A DNA stretch of 64,000 nt, taken from contig NZ_FOHS01000001.1 of the NCBI RefSeq assembly GCF_900111515.1, positions 1,061,419 through 1,125,418 of the forward strand, given 5' to 3'. The notes beneath the pieces are model-generated. The model made no database searches. It was not told the DNA's origin and saw nothing but the letters and a program-made list of their open reading frames with translations. Source of the DNA: Hymenobacter actinosclerus. Its GTDB lineage: Bacteria; Bacteroidota; Bacteroidia; Cytophagales; Hymenobacteraceae. A program made the position numbers and the translations under genes. Below, in pieces: positions 38,234 to 48,823 of this stretch (position 1 is its first letter; every line of letters starts with the position of its first letter).

Positions 38234-38737
38234 TTACCGGTCGGCCGTCGTGCCCACGGCCTTCTGCACTTCCCGGTCGAGGTGGTCGAAGAGCTTCTGC
38301 AGGCCTTCGGGGCCGCCTTCATCCACGCGCACACTCTTTTGGCCCTTGGCAGTAGTGATGGTGAGCATGGTGGACGGCAAATCGAGCGTGCCTTTCGAGT
38401 ACACGTCGCGCATTTGGTAGAAGCCGATCTGGTCGGCCTCACGCAACAGCTTCTGCACCACGGCCGGGTTGAGTTTTACCGAGCGGTTGCCCTCCACCGG
38501 AGCGTGCGTGCGGCCCTCATACTCCAGCCGGCCATCGGCAAAAAAGCGGGCCGTGTAGTCGGGGCAGGTGCCGAAACAGGCGGTGCGGCCGAATAGCAGA
38601 ACCGGCTCCTGCTGCTGGGGCTGCGGGCTATCGGCGGTGGCAGCAGAGGCAGTGGCAGCAGGGCGGCCGGCTTTGCAGGCGGGCAACGCGGGCAGGCTTA
38701 GGAGCAGCGCAAGGAGGGGAAACAGGAAAACGCGCAT
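38234..38737 (-). CDS. DUF6438 family lipoprotein
   Basis: A 167-residue protein with a lipoprotein leader (LLLSLPALPAC, Cys about residue 20) and a low-complexity Ala/Thr linker. The body has the DUF6438 hallmarks LLFGRTACFGTCPDYTARFF (two conserved Cys) and LEYEGRTHAPVEGNRSVKL. The function is unknown. The ATG at 38737 fits the signal; a longer frame adds residues before the signal and was rejected. Confidence 0.85.
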   Translation of the reverse strand: MRVFLFPLLALLLSLPALPACKAGRPAATASAATADSPQPQQQEPVLLFGRTACFGTCPDYTARFFADGRLEYEGRTHAPVEGNRSVKLNPAVVQKLLREADQIGFYQMRDVYSKGTLDLPSTMLTITTAKGQKSVRVDEGGPEGLQKLFDHLDREVQKAVGTTADR

Positions 38738-38817
38738 GGGCAGGGGAGAAGCAGGGAAGAAAAGCAGGCCAATATAGTAATTCGACAATGCCAAAGTTCG
38801 GGCCAGAAGCCACCAAA

Positions 38818-38848
38818 AAGCCCCGCGACCGTAACGGGCGCGGGGCTT
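38818..38848 (-). terminator. Terminator of yidC
   Basis: AAGCCCCGCG pairs with CGCGGGGCTT. On the minus strand the stem is followed by TTTTT, about 30 bases past the yidC stop. Confidence 0.8.
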
Positions 38849-38875
38849 AAGCGTAAATACGACAGTTCTGAATGC

Positions 38876-40780
38876 TTACGAGCGACGGGTTTTGCGCGGT
38901 TTCTTGGGGTTGGTTACATCGTCGGCGCCGGTGCCGGGTTCGGCTTCGTCCGCGTCGTCGTTGCTGGCGGCCAGCTTCTTGCTGCCGCCGGGCTTGGTCT
39001 GGGCGTCGCGCTCCTGGGCAGCCTTCATGGCATCGGCCAGGCGGGCCGAGAAGCCGCTGGGCTTCTTGTCCTTGTTCTTCACCTTGTTGGCTTCGAGCTT
39101 GGCGCGCACCTTGTCGTCGTCGATGAAACGGCGGGTAATAGCTATCTGAGCCAGTGTTACGAGGTTGGAAACCAGGTAGTACCAGGTCAGGCCGGCAGCG
39201 AAGCTATTGAGGACGAAGAAGAAAATCAGCGGCATCAGGTAGCTGTAGAACTTCATCGGGCCCTGCATGGCCGAGGGGTTGTTCTGGTTCGTCTGGTAGG
39301 TCATGGCCAGCGTCGAAAGCGTCATCAGCACCGTGAACAGGCTGATGTGGCTACCCATGAACGGCAGGGCGAAGGGCAGGATAATCGGGTTGTCGTAGGT
39401 GCTCAAATCCTTGGCCCACAGAAAAGCTTCCTGCCGCAGCTCAATGGCGTTGGGGAAGAACTGGAACATGGCGAACAGAATCGGCATCGTCAGCAGCGTG
39501 GGTATGCAGCCACTCAGCGGGTTCACGCCCACGCTCTGGTTGAGCTTCATGGTCTCCTGCTGCTGCTTCATCTGGTCGTCGGGGTACTTCTCCTTGATGG
39601 CGTCGATTTCCGGCTTGAGCACCTTCATCTTGGCCTGGCTCTCGTAGGTTTTGTACGTCAGGGGCCAGGTAACCAGCTTGATGAGCAGCACCAGCAGCAC
39701 GATAATCAAACCGTAGGAGCTGATGTACTGCTGCAGGAAGTGGAACACCGGCAGCACCACAAAGCGGTTCACCCAGCGGAACAGACCCCAGCCCAGGTAC
39801 ACGTTGCGGTCGAAATCGGGCGCCACGGTTTTGAGCAGATTGAACGAGTTAGGGCCGAAGAAAAACCGGAAGTTGGCCTTGCCCTGCTGCACATCCGTCA
39901 CCGGAATTTTCAGCGTGCTGCTCAGCGTCTTGATATAAGTCGAGTCGTTCAGGTCCACCGTCGAGTTCAGCTGGCCCGAGGTGAACTCGTGGTCGGCAAT
40001 GATGCCGGCAATGAAGAAGTCGTGCTTGTGGGCCGCCCATTTCAGCGGCTCCTCTACCTTAAGCTCCTCGGGCTTCTCGCCGGTTTCAACCAAAGCGGTG
40101 TGGTCGCCCGATACCAGGTAGCGGTTGATGGTGGTATGGTTGCGGTTCTGGGTGCGGTCCTGCTCGGTCTGGCGCACGTTGTCGACGAACGTGAACGTGA
40201 GCGGCTCCTGGGCCAGCGTCTGGCTCAGGCCGTTAAAGCGCAGCTGGTAGCCCACCTCGTACGAGCCGGCGGCCAGTGTGTAGGTCTGCTCAATCTGCCC
40301 GCCGGCCACGTCGGCCACGAAGCGCAGGGCGTTGCTGCCCTGGGGCTCAGCCCGGAAGTAGAGGTCCGACAGCTTCACCTGCTGGCCACTGATGGTACGG
40401 AAGCGCAGATCCATCCGGGCGCTCTTCGCATCGAAAATATCGAGCGGCTGGCCTCCGAAGGTTTTGTACTTGTGCAGGCGCACGGCCTGGGGCTGGCCGC
40501 CCTTCGAGGAGAAGGTGACGGTCAGCAGCTCGTTTTTCAGCTCCGTGGTCTGGGCGGTGCCTTGGGCGGCGGCGGCAAACGAGCCCAGCTGCTTGGCCAG
40601 CTGCGCCGAGTCGGGCGCTACGGGCGCGGCGGCCGCGCGGGCCGAATCGATGCCCGCGGTGGCCGACTTGGTCGTTTTGGCCAGCTCGACGGCGGCGGGC
40701 TCGGGTTTGGGCGCGAACTGAAGGTAAATCAGAAGCAAGGCCGCCATCAAAAACAGGCCGATTGCTGAATTTCTGTCCAT
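38876..40780 (-). CDS. yidC: Membrane protein insertase YidC
   Basis: A 634-residue YidC/Oxa1 protein that inserts membrane proteins with or without SecYEG. An N-terminal helix (SAIGLFLMAALLLIYLQF) is followed by the large periplasmic domain (about 80-350). The conserved five-helix core is seen in NRFVVLPVFHFLQQY, LTYKTYESQAKMKVLKPEI, GVNPLSGCIPTLLTMPI and LIFFFVLNSFAAGLTWYYL. The Lys/Asp-rich C-terminus is typical for ribosome contact. Downstream of pyrG in the same direction, separated by 271 bases with a hairpin. Confidence 0.96.
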   Translation of the reverse strand: MDRNSAIGLFLMAALLLIYLQFAPKPEPAAVELAKTTKSATAGIDSARAAAAPVAPDSAQLAKQLGSFAAAAQGTAQTTELKNELLTVTFSSKGGQPQAVRLHKYKTFGGQPLDIFDAKSARMDLRFRTISGQQVKLSDLYFRAEPQGSNALRFVADVAGGQIEQTYTLAAGSYEVGYQLRFNGLSQTLAQEPLTFTFVDNVRQTEQDRTQNRNHTTINRYLVSGDHTALVETGEKPEELKVEEPLKWAAHKHDFFIAGIIADHEFTSGQLNSTVDLNDSTYIKTLSSTLKIPVTDVQQGKANFRFFFGPNSFNLLKTVAPDFDRNVYLGWGLFRWVNRFVVLPVFHFLQQYISSYGLIIVLLVLLIKLVTWPLTYKTYESQAKMKVLKPEIDAIKEKYPDDQMKQQQETMKLNQSVGVNPLSGCIPTLLTMPILFAMFQFFPNAIELRQEAFLWAKDLSTYDNPIILPFALPFMGSHISLFTVLMTLSTLAMTYQTNQNNPSAMQGPMKFYSYLMPLIFFFVLNSFAAGLTWYYLVSNLVTLAQIAITRRFIDDDKVRAKLEANKVKNKDKKPSGFSARLADAMKAAQERDAQTKPGGSKKLAASNDDADEAEPGTGADDVTNPKKPRKTRRS

Positions 40781-40935
40781 TTACTAGAAAGTGTGCGGAG
40801 TCGCGCCGGGGCGCTTCCAACGGAAAATAAAGAGCCGGGCGCCCGCCGAAGCCAGTCACCCGGCCGCAAAGGTCGGACTTACGCGCCGAATATTTTTCGG
40901 CGGCGGGATTTTGCGTGAGGATAGTTGTAAAACGC

Positions 40936-41025
40936 CTGTCTCCTGAGCGCAGCGAAGGACCTGAACAGAAGCCATATCTATTGATTAGCTTCTGCTCAGG
41001 TCCTTCGCTGCGCTCAGGATGACAG
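40936..41025. repeat. REP-like palindrome, CCTGAGCGCAGCGAAGGACC variant
   Basis: CTGTCTCCTGAGCGCAGCGA at the left and its complement ending GCTCAGGATGACAG at the right, with a few mismatches and a loop rich in A/T. Same plan as the CATTCAGAGCGG family but a different core. Lies between pyrG and yidC. Confidence 0.88.
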
Positions 41026-41051
41026 ACGTTTTTTACGCACTAAACCTTGCC

Positions 41052-42719
<1,668 letters not shown>

Positions 42720-42868
42720 TTATCTCCGGCCGCCGGCCGTTGCATTTTGTTTTCTTTTGACTTACGGATGCGCTGCACCGGGCGCAGAGCAGTAGAGAAA
42801 CAAAAACAGCGTAGTGAATCAGCAGGAAGTAGCCGCTATCTTATGGGCTGCATACTTATTGGTAGTAA

Positions 42869-43867
42869 ATGAAACGTTGGCAAATTGAGTGGATCACGGC
42901 TATTTTAGTAGTTCTGGCACTGTTAAGCACCGACAGTCGGGCGCAGTCAGTTGTGTTGCGCGGCACGGCCACTGCCACGGGTGGCCGCTCGGTTCAAATT
43001 GAAGTGAACGATACCCTACGTAAAATATGGCAGGCAATACCAGACCAGCCGGTATTTTCCCAGCACCAAAAGGAATTGGCAGATCAGGCACTTAAGCAGA
43101 TCCAAACGATTATAACTACAGGCCGATACGTGCTGGCTACCGACTCGGCTGGCCAGTTCAGCCTAACCGTCCGGCTGCGCGACTCCGTGCAATTTTCCGC
43201 GTATCGGCATTTTCCGCAGAGGTTTGCGGTGCGTGATCTGCAAAGTCAACCTCAGATTCGCATTCAACTAGTTCCACAGCCGTGCAAGGAATACATGCCT
43301 TGCCAGGAAGATGCCCCGGCAACTTTCGTATTCATTGGCCGGAAAGTTCGGGTGAATCGTGCTGAGCAGCCCTACTACTGCAACCGCATTTCTATGGACA
43401 GCAAGTTTGTGGGGCGGTACCAGGTCCTCTCCAATGTGTCTGGATTGCTGCCTGACTCCGTACTGGAATTCACGGCATACGACCACTATGGCTGGCCCGG
43501 TTTCAGCCGCTACGAAACTGTACTACTATTTGTGAGTCGGTATTGTGGGGAGTATGTACAGCAGAAATACATGTATTATCCACTGTACAAAACCATCGAC
43601 GGTCGGTGGGCTTCACCGGTAATGGCCAGCGACCTGAAGCATCCGATGGCCAAGAAAGCGCCCAAGCCGCATAAAATTGCGTTTGCAGCTCCGGTTGAAA
43701 TAGACATAGCCAACTTTGATGCTGAGTGGGTAAAGGAGCAGTACCCCGCGCCATACTACCGGATAGCAAGTGGGAAGGCTATAGCCGAATACGGCAATTT
43801 TGTGGATGAGCTGGTGAAAATTCAGCAACAAACTGTGCTGAAAGCCCGGGGCGTTAAACTAAAATAA
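42869..43867 (+). CDS. Exported protein of unknown function
   Basis: A 332-residue protein with an N-terminal signal (AILVVLALLSTDSRAQ, cleavage about residue 26). The beginning has a CarboxypepD_reg-like feel (VVLRGTATATGGRSVQIEVND). Later parts are unremarkable; six Cys are visible, including KEYMPCQ and SRYCGEYVQQ. No family is recognised. GC content is lower than in neighbours, which suggests a less ancestral gene. It diverges from pyrG. Confidence 0.75.
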   Translation: MKRWQIEWITAILVVLALLSTDSRAQSVVLRGTATATGGRSVQIEVNDTLRKIWQAIPDQPVFSQHQKELADQALKQIQTIITTGRYVLATDSAGQFSLTVRLRDSVQFSAYRHFPQRFAVRDLQSQPQIRIQLVPQPCKEYMPCQEDAPATFVFIGRKVRVNRAEQPYYCNRISMDSKFVGRYQVLSNVSGLLPDSVLEFTAYDHYGWPGFSRYETVLLFVSRYCGEYVQQKYMYYPLYKTIDGRWASPVMASDLKHPMAKKAPKPHKIAFAAPVEIDIANFDAEWVKEQYPAPYYRIASGKAIAEYGNFVDELVKIQQQTVLKARGVKLK

Positions 43868-43892
43868 CCCAGACCATCACTGACCTGGGTTA
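43864..43892 (-). terminator. Hairpin between convergent genes
   Basis: ATAACCCAG pairs with CTGGGTTAT. On the minus strand a TTATTTTAG stretch follows, so it may end the lipoprotein gene at 43937. Confidence 0.5.
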
Positions 43893-43936
43893 TCGTATGC
43901 AGTTTCTTGGATAGTTACTCGTGCTGGCCGCTACCG

Positions 43937-44620
43937 CTACTCCACCGACGACACGCCGATTACTTCCTGAACCGGGCCGGTGCTGAGCAACTGCTGGCGC
44001 AACGTATCGGCTGCTTCCTCCAGCTGGGGCCGGATCTGGTCGAGGGCCAGGCGCAGGCTCTGCACGTCGGCGAGGCGGGCGGCGTGGCCGTGGCCCTGGC
44101 CGTAGCCGTGGTACATGGCTACGCGCACCTTGCTGCGGCCCCGGCCAGTGTAGGTGCCGATAACCTCGCCGCGGGCGTCGATAATCTGCACTTCGGCCTG
44201 TAGGTCGGTGCGGTACCACTCCAGCGGGATACCCAGCAGGCTGGGCGTCATCAGCGTCAGAAGCTGGAAAGCCTGCAGCACCCGGCCCGTGCGCTGTTGC
44301 TGGGCCTGCGTAATCTGGAGCTTGGCGTAGCCGTACTGCACGCTGTCGAGGCCCACGTCGAGGCCCGTGGCAGCCGATTCGGCCAGGTGGTAGGACAGTT
44401 CCTGCCGGAACACTTTGCCCGGGTCTTCGGGGTAGCCGTCTTCCGAGTTGGTGGTGAGCGGGCCGGCGTCTACCACGGCTTCCAGCTTGGGCAGCGTACC
44501 GAGGGCCACCGAGTTATTAGCCCGAATGGTACGGAACACGGCTTTCTCGGTCGATTTGCAGCCGCCCAGACTCAGGCCGGCCAGCAGTAGCATAAGGGTT
44601 CCACGGTATAGATTCGGCAT
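43937..44620 (-). CDS. Lipoprotein of unknown function
   Basis: A 227-residue lipoprotein (LLLAGLSLGGC, Cys about residue 21). The body has a mixed alpha/beta character (LQAEVQIIDARGEVIGTYTGRGRSKV) and one hydrophobic segment (FQLLTLMTPSLLGIPLEW). No family is recognised. The ATG at 44620 is chosen because it opens a clean lipoprotein signal; the frame upstream is AT-rich and unlikely. Confidence 0.75.
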   Translation of the reverse strand: MPNLYRGTLMLLLAGLSLGGCKSTEKAVFRTIRANNSVALGTLPKLEAVVDAGPLTTNSEDGYPEDPGKVFRQELSYHLAESAATGLDVGLDSVQYGYAKLQITQAQQQRTGRVLQAFQLLTLMTPSLLGIPLEWYRTDLQAEVQIIDARGEVIGTYTGRGRSKVRVAMYHGYGQGHGHAARLADVQSLRLALDQIRPQLEEAADTLRQQLLSTGPVQEVIGVSSVE

Positions 44621-44784
44621 ACGCACTCTAGTCAGGAAGCTGTGAGTCAGATAGAAATACAAAAATACGGGGAAAGTGAGGGAAATGACTTCGTGTTCCG
44701 GAAGAAAAAGAAGCCCTCGATAGCACTCCAGAAACAAAAAATGGAACTGCTGCCGGATAATTCAGCTGCCCCTGTTTTTTGGAC

Positions 44785-44822
44785 AAAAAAAGGCCCGCCG
44801 GTTTCGCACCGGCGGGCCTTTG
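44785..44822. terminator. Bidirectional terminator
   Basis: AAAAAAAGGCCCGCCGGT pairs with ACCGGCGGGCCTTT around TTCGC. It lies 33 bases past the stop of the minus-strand symporter gene. Confidence 0.85.
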
Positions 44823-44854
44823 CAATCAAGGAATGGGGAGCTTCGTGGCCAAGG

Positions 44855-46276
44855 CTAGTGGCCGTGCTGCAGCAGGGCGCTGTCGGCTTCGGCCAAATCG
44901 TCAACCGGGTCGGGAGCCACGTAGTTGTCGATGAACTCGCCTTCCCAGCGGGCTACCACGGCCGAGGCCAGGCAGTTGCCGGCCACGTTCACGGCCGTGC
45001 GGGCCATGTCCATGAGGGCGTCAATACCCAGAATAATAAATACGGGCCAGGCCGGCAGGTTAAACGAGGCTACCGTAGCCAGCAGAATCACAAGCGAGGC
45101 GCGGGGCACGCCGGCCACGCCCTTGCTGGTGAGCATGAGCGTGAACACCATCACCAGCTGCTGGCCCCAGCTCAGGTCGACGCCCGCCGCCTGGGCCACG
45201 AACACGGCCGCCAGCGACAGGTAAAGCGTGGTACCATCGAGGTTGAACGAGTAGCCCGTTGGCATCACGAAGGCCACAATGCGGCGCGGCACGCCCACGC
45301 TTTCCATGGCTTCCATGGCCCGCGGCAGCGCAGCCTCCGACGAGGTGGTGGCGAAGGCAATGCTCACGGGCTCGGCAATGGCTTTCACGATGCGCATTAC
45401 GGGCAGGCGCGCAATCAGGGCTACCGGCAGCAGCACCACCAGCACGAATACAATGAGCGCCGCATAAAGCGTCAGCAGCAGCTGGAAGGCGTTGAACAGC
45501 GGCCCGAAGCCCATCTTGCCCACCGTGTAGGCAATGGCCCCGCCCACACCGATGGGAGCGAAGTACATCACCACGTTGGTGAACTTGAACATCACCTCCG
45601 ACAGGCTCTCGGTAACCGTGAGCAACGGCTGGCGGTGGCGCTGATGCACCATGGCCAGGCCGATGGCGAAAATAATGGCAAACACCACCACCTGCAGCAC
45701 TTCGCCGTTGGCCACCGACTTGGCAATATTCTCGGGGAAAATGTGCAGAATAATGTCGCTGGTGCTCTGCTCCACGGTTTGCAGCTGCTCCATGTCGGCG
45801 GCAATGCCGGTGCGGTCGATGCCGGCGCCGGCCTTGGTCAGGTTGATGGCGGCCAGGCCGATGAACAAGGCGAACGTGGTGACTACTTCGAAGTACACCA
45901 GCGCCTTGATGCCCATGCGGCCCACCTGCTTGAGGTCGGCGTGGCCGGCAATGCCCACCACGAGGGTGGCAAAAACCAGCGGCGCAATAATGGTTTTCAC
46001 CAGGCGCAGGAAAACGTCACTCAGCACCTTCAGGTTCACGGCCATAGCGGGGAAATCGTTGCCGATTTCGGCACCCACAAACATGCTGATGACGATCCAG
46101 AACGTGAGCGAGCGGCGCTGCCAGGCCATGTAGGTGAGGGCGACCAGAAACAGCCAGCGGGCGGCCAGTGCCACCGTGGGGTCGAGCAGGGGCGGGGTGC
46201 GGCTGGCCAGCACCGTGAGGCCGGCCGCCAGCACGAGCAACACGAGAACGAGAAGAGTGAGTCGGGATATTTTCAT
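44855..46276 (-). CDS. Dicarboxylate/amino acid:cation symporter (SDF family)
   Basis: A 473-residue secondary transporter of the DAACS/SDF family (GltP/DctA). Eight or more helices are seen. Family motifs include the serine-rich hairpin in AFATTSSEAALPRAMEAME and VMPTGYSFNLDGTTLYLSLAAVF (substrate/sodium site, NLDGT). The end (after VVARWEGEFI) is a short acidic tail closing with LLQHGH. The ATG at 46276 gives MKISRLTLLVLVLL; a longer frame runs into the divergent promoter. Likely substrates are glutamate, aspartate or C4-dicarboxylates. Confidence 0.93.
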   Translation of the reverse strand: MKISRLTLLVLVLLVLAAGLTVLASRTPPLLDPTVALAARWLFLVALTYMAWQRRSLTFWIVISMFVGAEIGNDFPAMAVNLKVLSDVFLRLVKTIIAPLVFATLVVGIAGHADLKQVGRMGIKALVYFEVVTTFALFIGLAAINLTKAGAGIDRTGIAADMEQLQTVEQSTSDIILHIFPENIAKSVANGEVLQVVVFAIIFAIGLAMVHQRHRQPLLTVTESLSEVMFKFTNVVMYFAPIGVGGAIAYTVGKMGFGPLFNAFQLLLTLYAALIVFVLVVLLPVALIARLPVMRIVKAIAEPVSIAFATTSSEAALPRAMEAMESVGVPRRIVAFVMPTGYSFNLDGTTLYLSLAAVFVAQAAGVDLSWGQQLVMVFTLMLTSKGVAGVPRASLVILLATVASFNLPAWPVFIILGIDALMDMARTAVNVAGNCLASAVVARWEGEFIDNYVAPDPVDDLAEADSALLQHGH

Positions 46277-46453
46277 GCAACAGTGGTGGCGCGGGGCACG
46301 CGCCCGCCGGTTTGGTGGGAGGAGAGATGGAGCGCAATAAGTGTGGTGGCCAGTAAAGGCCACTTCCAACAAATATAGGCGGCCCAGCCGGAGAAACGCG
46401 CCCGAACCGTTAGCTTCGGCCGCGGCTTGCCCACCACCCGGCCGCCCCGCCCC

Positions 46454-47467
46454 ATGCTTACCTGGACGCTCACGCCCCTGGTGCTGCCGCTACGCTTCAC
46501 CTGGAAAATTGCCCGCAACGCCTCCACCACCAAAACCAACCTGCTGGTGGCGGTGGCGGGCGGCGGCTTCTCCGGCCGCGGCGAGGCGGCCCCCAACATC
46601 CGCTACCACGAAACGCCTGAGGGCCTGCAGGAGCAGTTTGCGCAGCTTCAGGCTGCCGGCCTGGGCGCTTGCGAAACGCTGGCCGAGCTGACTGACTTCC
46701 TGACCCGGCACCCGCCCGCCGCCGCGCTGCGCTTCGCCCTCGAATCGGCCTTTGTGCACCGCGAGGCGGCCAGGCTGGGGCAAACGGTGCCCGACTATCT
46801 GGGGGTGTCTGCCCGGCCTCATCCAGTCCCCACCGCCGCCACGCTGCCCATTATGGAGCCGGGCGCCGTGGCCGCTTTCGTGCACGAGCAGGATCTGAGC
46901 CGCTTTCCGCTGCTGAAAATAAAGGTCAACCGCGAGGGCGGCCTCGACCTGCTGCGCGAAGTAACGCGCCTGCTGCCCGGCCACCCGCTTATCATCGACG
47001 GCAACGAGGCCTGGCCCGACGCCGACAGCCTGCGCCAGAGCTGGGAGCAAATCCAGGGCCTGCCCGGCCTGCGCGTGCGCCTGCTCGAACAGCCGCTGCC
47101 CGCCGCCTGCGCCGCCGACTACCGCGCCCTCAAAGGCCAGCTCGGCTGCCCGGTTTTTGCCGACGAATCGGTGACCGATGAGGCCGACTTCGCCGATATT
47201 TCCCGGCAGTTCGACGGCGTGAACATGAAGCTGATGAAGGCCGGCGGCTACCGCAATGGCCTGCGCATTCTGCGCCAAACCCGCATCCACGGTCTGCAAA
47301 CCATGCTTGGCTGCATGGTCGAAACCTCGCTCGGCATCTGGTCGGCCCTGCAAATCAGCGCCCTGGCCGACGTGTGCGACCTCGACGGCTTCTGGGTGGT
47401 CCGCGACGAGCCGTTCGGTCTGGTGCGCGAACAGAACGGGTTGCTGACGGAAGGGACCAGGAACTGA
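46454..47467 (+). CDS. Dipeptide epimerase (enolase superfamily, L-Ala-D/L-Glu epimerase type)
   Basis: A 337-residue muconate-lactonizing subgroup enzyme. The acid/base KxK is in LLKIKVN, metal ligands are in LIIDGNEAW, LEQPL and VFADESV, and the second lysine is in NMKLMKAGGY. Bacterial Ala-Glu epimerases salvage peptidoglycan peptides, which fits with the NagZ-like fusion elsewhere in the window. Substrate assignment within this family from sequence alone is moderate. The start is ATG 46454; an ATG nine codons earlier adds a Pro-rich stretch and is less likely. Confidence 0.87.
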   Translation: MLTWTLTPLVLPLRFTWKIARNASTTKTNLLVAVAGGGFSGRGEAAPNIRYHETPEGLQEQFAQLQAAGLGACETLAELTDFLTRHPPAAALRFALESAFVHREAARLGQTVPDYLGVSARPHPVPTAATLPIMEPGAVAAFVHEQDLSRFPLLKIKVNREGGLDLLREVTRLLPGHPLIIDGNEAWPDADSLRQSWEQIQGLPGLRVRLLEQPLPAACAADYRALKGQLGCPVFADESVTDEADFADISRQFDGVNMKLMKAGGYRNGLRILRQTRIHGLQTMLGCMVETSLGIWSALQISALADVCDLDGFWVVRDEPFGLVREQNGLLTEGTRN

Positions 47468-47481
47468 GAATTTAGGACGTT

Positions 47482-47529
47482 AAAAGACGGCTGTCATTCT
47501 GCGCTTGCGCAGGATGACAGCCGTCTTTT
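47482..47529 (+). terminator. Terminator after the epimerase gene, REP-like core
   Basis: AAAAGACGGCTGTCATTCTG pairs with CAGGATGACAGCCGTCTTTT around CGCTTGCG, one mismatch. The CTGTCAT-CTG edge is shared with the palindrome at 40936-41025, so this may be a shortened relative used as terminator. Confidence 0.85.
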
Positions 47530-47581
47530 CCGTCAGCGTCAATCAGTTCAATGTCTCAATACCTGATACCCCAACGCCAAC

Positions 47582-48154
47582 CTACTTCAGCCTGGCGTCG
47601 ATGGCCTGAATCTGGCTGTCCAGCGCCGAGGTGTCGGCGGCTTTGCCGCTGGTGCTGAGCAGGCTGATTTTCTGGTTGAGCAGGCCGATTTTCTGCGCCA
47701 TAAGGCCGATTTTACCGTTCATCTCGTTCAGGCGCGCCTCCATGGCCGCGGCGTTGCCCGGCGCCGGCCGCGGGTCGGTGTAGTTGCTGAACTCGGTGGC
47801 AGTGGGCACCGAACTGTCGCCGCGGGCCTGGGCGGCGCTGGCCGGCGAGCCAAACACGATGTCGCCGTTGGGCCGCACGTAGTCGCCGGCCTTGAGGGTC
47901 GTGATTTTGCCGCCCGGCAGCTCCACGATGCCGTTTTTGTAGTTGATTTTGGTGCCGTTGCTCAGCAGCACGTTTTTGGTGAGGGGCATCGGGCGCCGGC
48001 CACGGACCTGCACCACTTGGCCGTCTTGCAGCATGAAGCGGTCGGTGGGCTGGGTTTCGACGGGGCCGGCCACTTCAGCGGCGGGCTTGGTCTGGGCGTG
48101 CAGGGCCGGGGCGGCGGCCAGGCCCAGCAGCAGGGCGCAGAGTATTTTTTTCAT
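47582..48154 (-). CDS. DUF6799-type exported protein
   Basis: A 190-residue protein with signal peptide (MKKILCALLLGLAAAPALHAQ). Two repeats of the DUF6799 type follow (RFMLQDGQVVQVRGRRPMPL with LSNGTKI, and GGKITTLKAGDYVRPNGDIVF). The last 50 residues form a likely coiled coil (ARLNEMNGKIGLMAQKIGLL). The function is unknown. The longer open frame that runs on to 48760 is only the antisense of the MarR gene. Confidence 0.82.
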   Translation of the reverse strand: MKKILCALLLGLAAAPALHAQTKPAAEVAGPVETQPTDRFMLQDGQVVQVRGRRPMPLTKNVLLSNGTKINYKNGIVELPGGKITTLKAGDYVRPNGDIVFGSPASAAQARGDSSVPTATEFSNYTDPRPAPGNAAAMEARLNEMNGKIGLMAQKIGLLNQKISLLSTSGKAADTSALDSQIQAIDARLK

Positions 48155-48279
48155 GGGAATAAAGTTAAGGCAGAGAATGCAGGTGCTTACGGTATTCGGC
48201 CCGCCGCGTTGGGCCACAGCGGCCTGGTTGTTGCCTGCCCTGACCGGCCGCTGGCGGAACTGTAGTGGATTATTAAATG

Positions 48280-48295
48280 TATGTACATATATTTG
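48280..48295 (+). promoter_or_regulatory. marR promoter with overlapping dyad
   Basis: TATATTTG (48288-48295) is a perfect TAnnTTTG. The palindrome TATGTACATA (48280-48289) overlaps its first two bases. Autorepression by the encoded MarR protein is inferred. Confidence 0.5.
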
Positions 48296-48323
48296 CAGCC
48301 AGTTCTGCCTTTTCCCACTGCCC

Positions 48324-48773
48324 ATGAAGATTGAGGACGAAATCAAGCAGGCCGCTTTCCGCGACGACCACCAGAAGGCGCACGTCAACCTGATTTTTAC
48401 GGCCAACTGGCTGCAGCAGCAGCAGAGCGCCTTTTTCAAGCCGTTTGGCCTCACGCTGCCCCAGTTCAATACTCTGCGCATTCTGCGGGGCCAGCACCCG
48501 CGGCCTGCCACCGTTAATCTGCTCATTGAGCGCATGCTCGATAAAACCAGCAACGCCTCGCGCATTGTCGACAAGCTCGAAGCCAAACAGCTGGTAACGC
48601 GCTGCGTGTGCCCCAGCAACCGCCGGGCCGTCGATATCCGCATCAGCCCCGACGGCCTGGAGCTGCTCGGCCGCCTCGATGTGGCCATGGCCAACGAGCA
48701 TCTCGGGGTGCAGAACCTCACGTCTGCCGAAGCCGCCCAACTCAGCAATCTGCTCGACAAAATCCGCGACTAG
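48324..48773 (+). CDS. MarR family transcriptional regulator
   Basis: A 149-residue winged-helix protein. The DNA-binding part is visible as LTLPQFNTLRILRGQ, NLLIERMLDKTSNASRIVDKLEAK and the wing CVCPSNRRAVDIRISPDG. The ATG at 48324 is the natural start. The YceI-type gene starts 50 bases after its stop and is likely in the same transcript, a pairing seen in other Bacteroidota. Confidence 0.9.
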   Translation: MKIEDEIKQAAFRDDHQKAHVNLIFTANWLQQQQSAFFKPFGLTLPQFNTLRILRGQHPRPATVNLLIERMLDKTSNASRIVDKLEAKQLVTRCVCPSNRRAVDIRISPDGLELLGRLDVAMANEHLGVQNLTSAEAAQLSNLLDKIRD

Positions 48774-48823
48774 CGGCACTTTCTCCATTTAACATTACTC
48801 TTTTCACCTCCTTGTTTTTTGTT

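Noticed and set aside
39347..40768. 473-codon frame opposite yidC
   Set aside because: Antisense shadow of YidC; low-complexity His/Gln/Leu content.
44642..46378. 578-codon open frame opposite the symporter
   Set aside because: His/Gly/Gln-rich composition typical of an antisense frame; the minus-strand SDF transporter is certain.
48155..48760. N-terminal extension of the DUF6799 gene
   Set aside because: It is the antisense of marR; the signal peptide at 48154 marks the true start.
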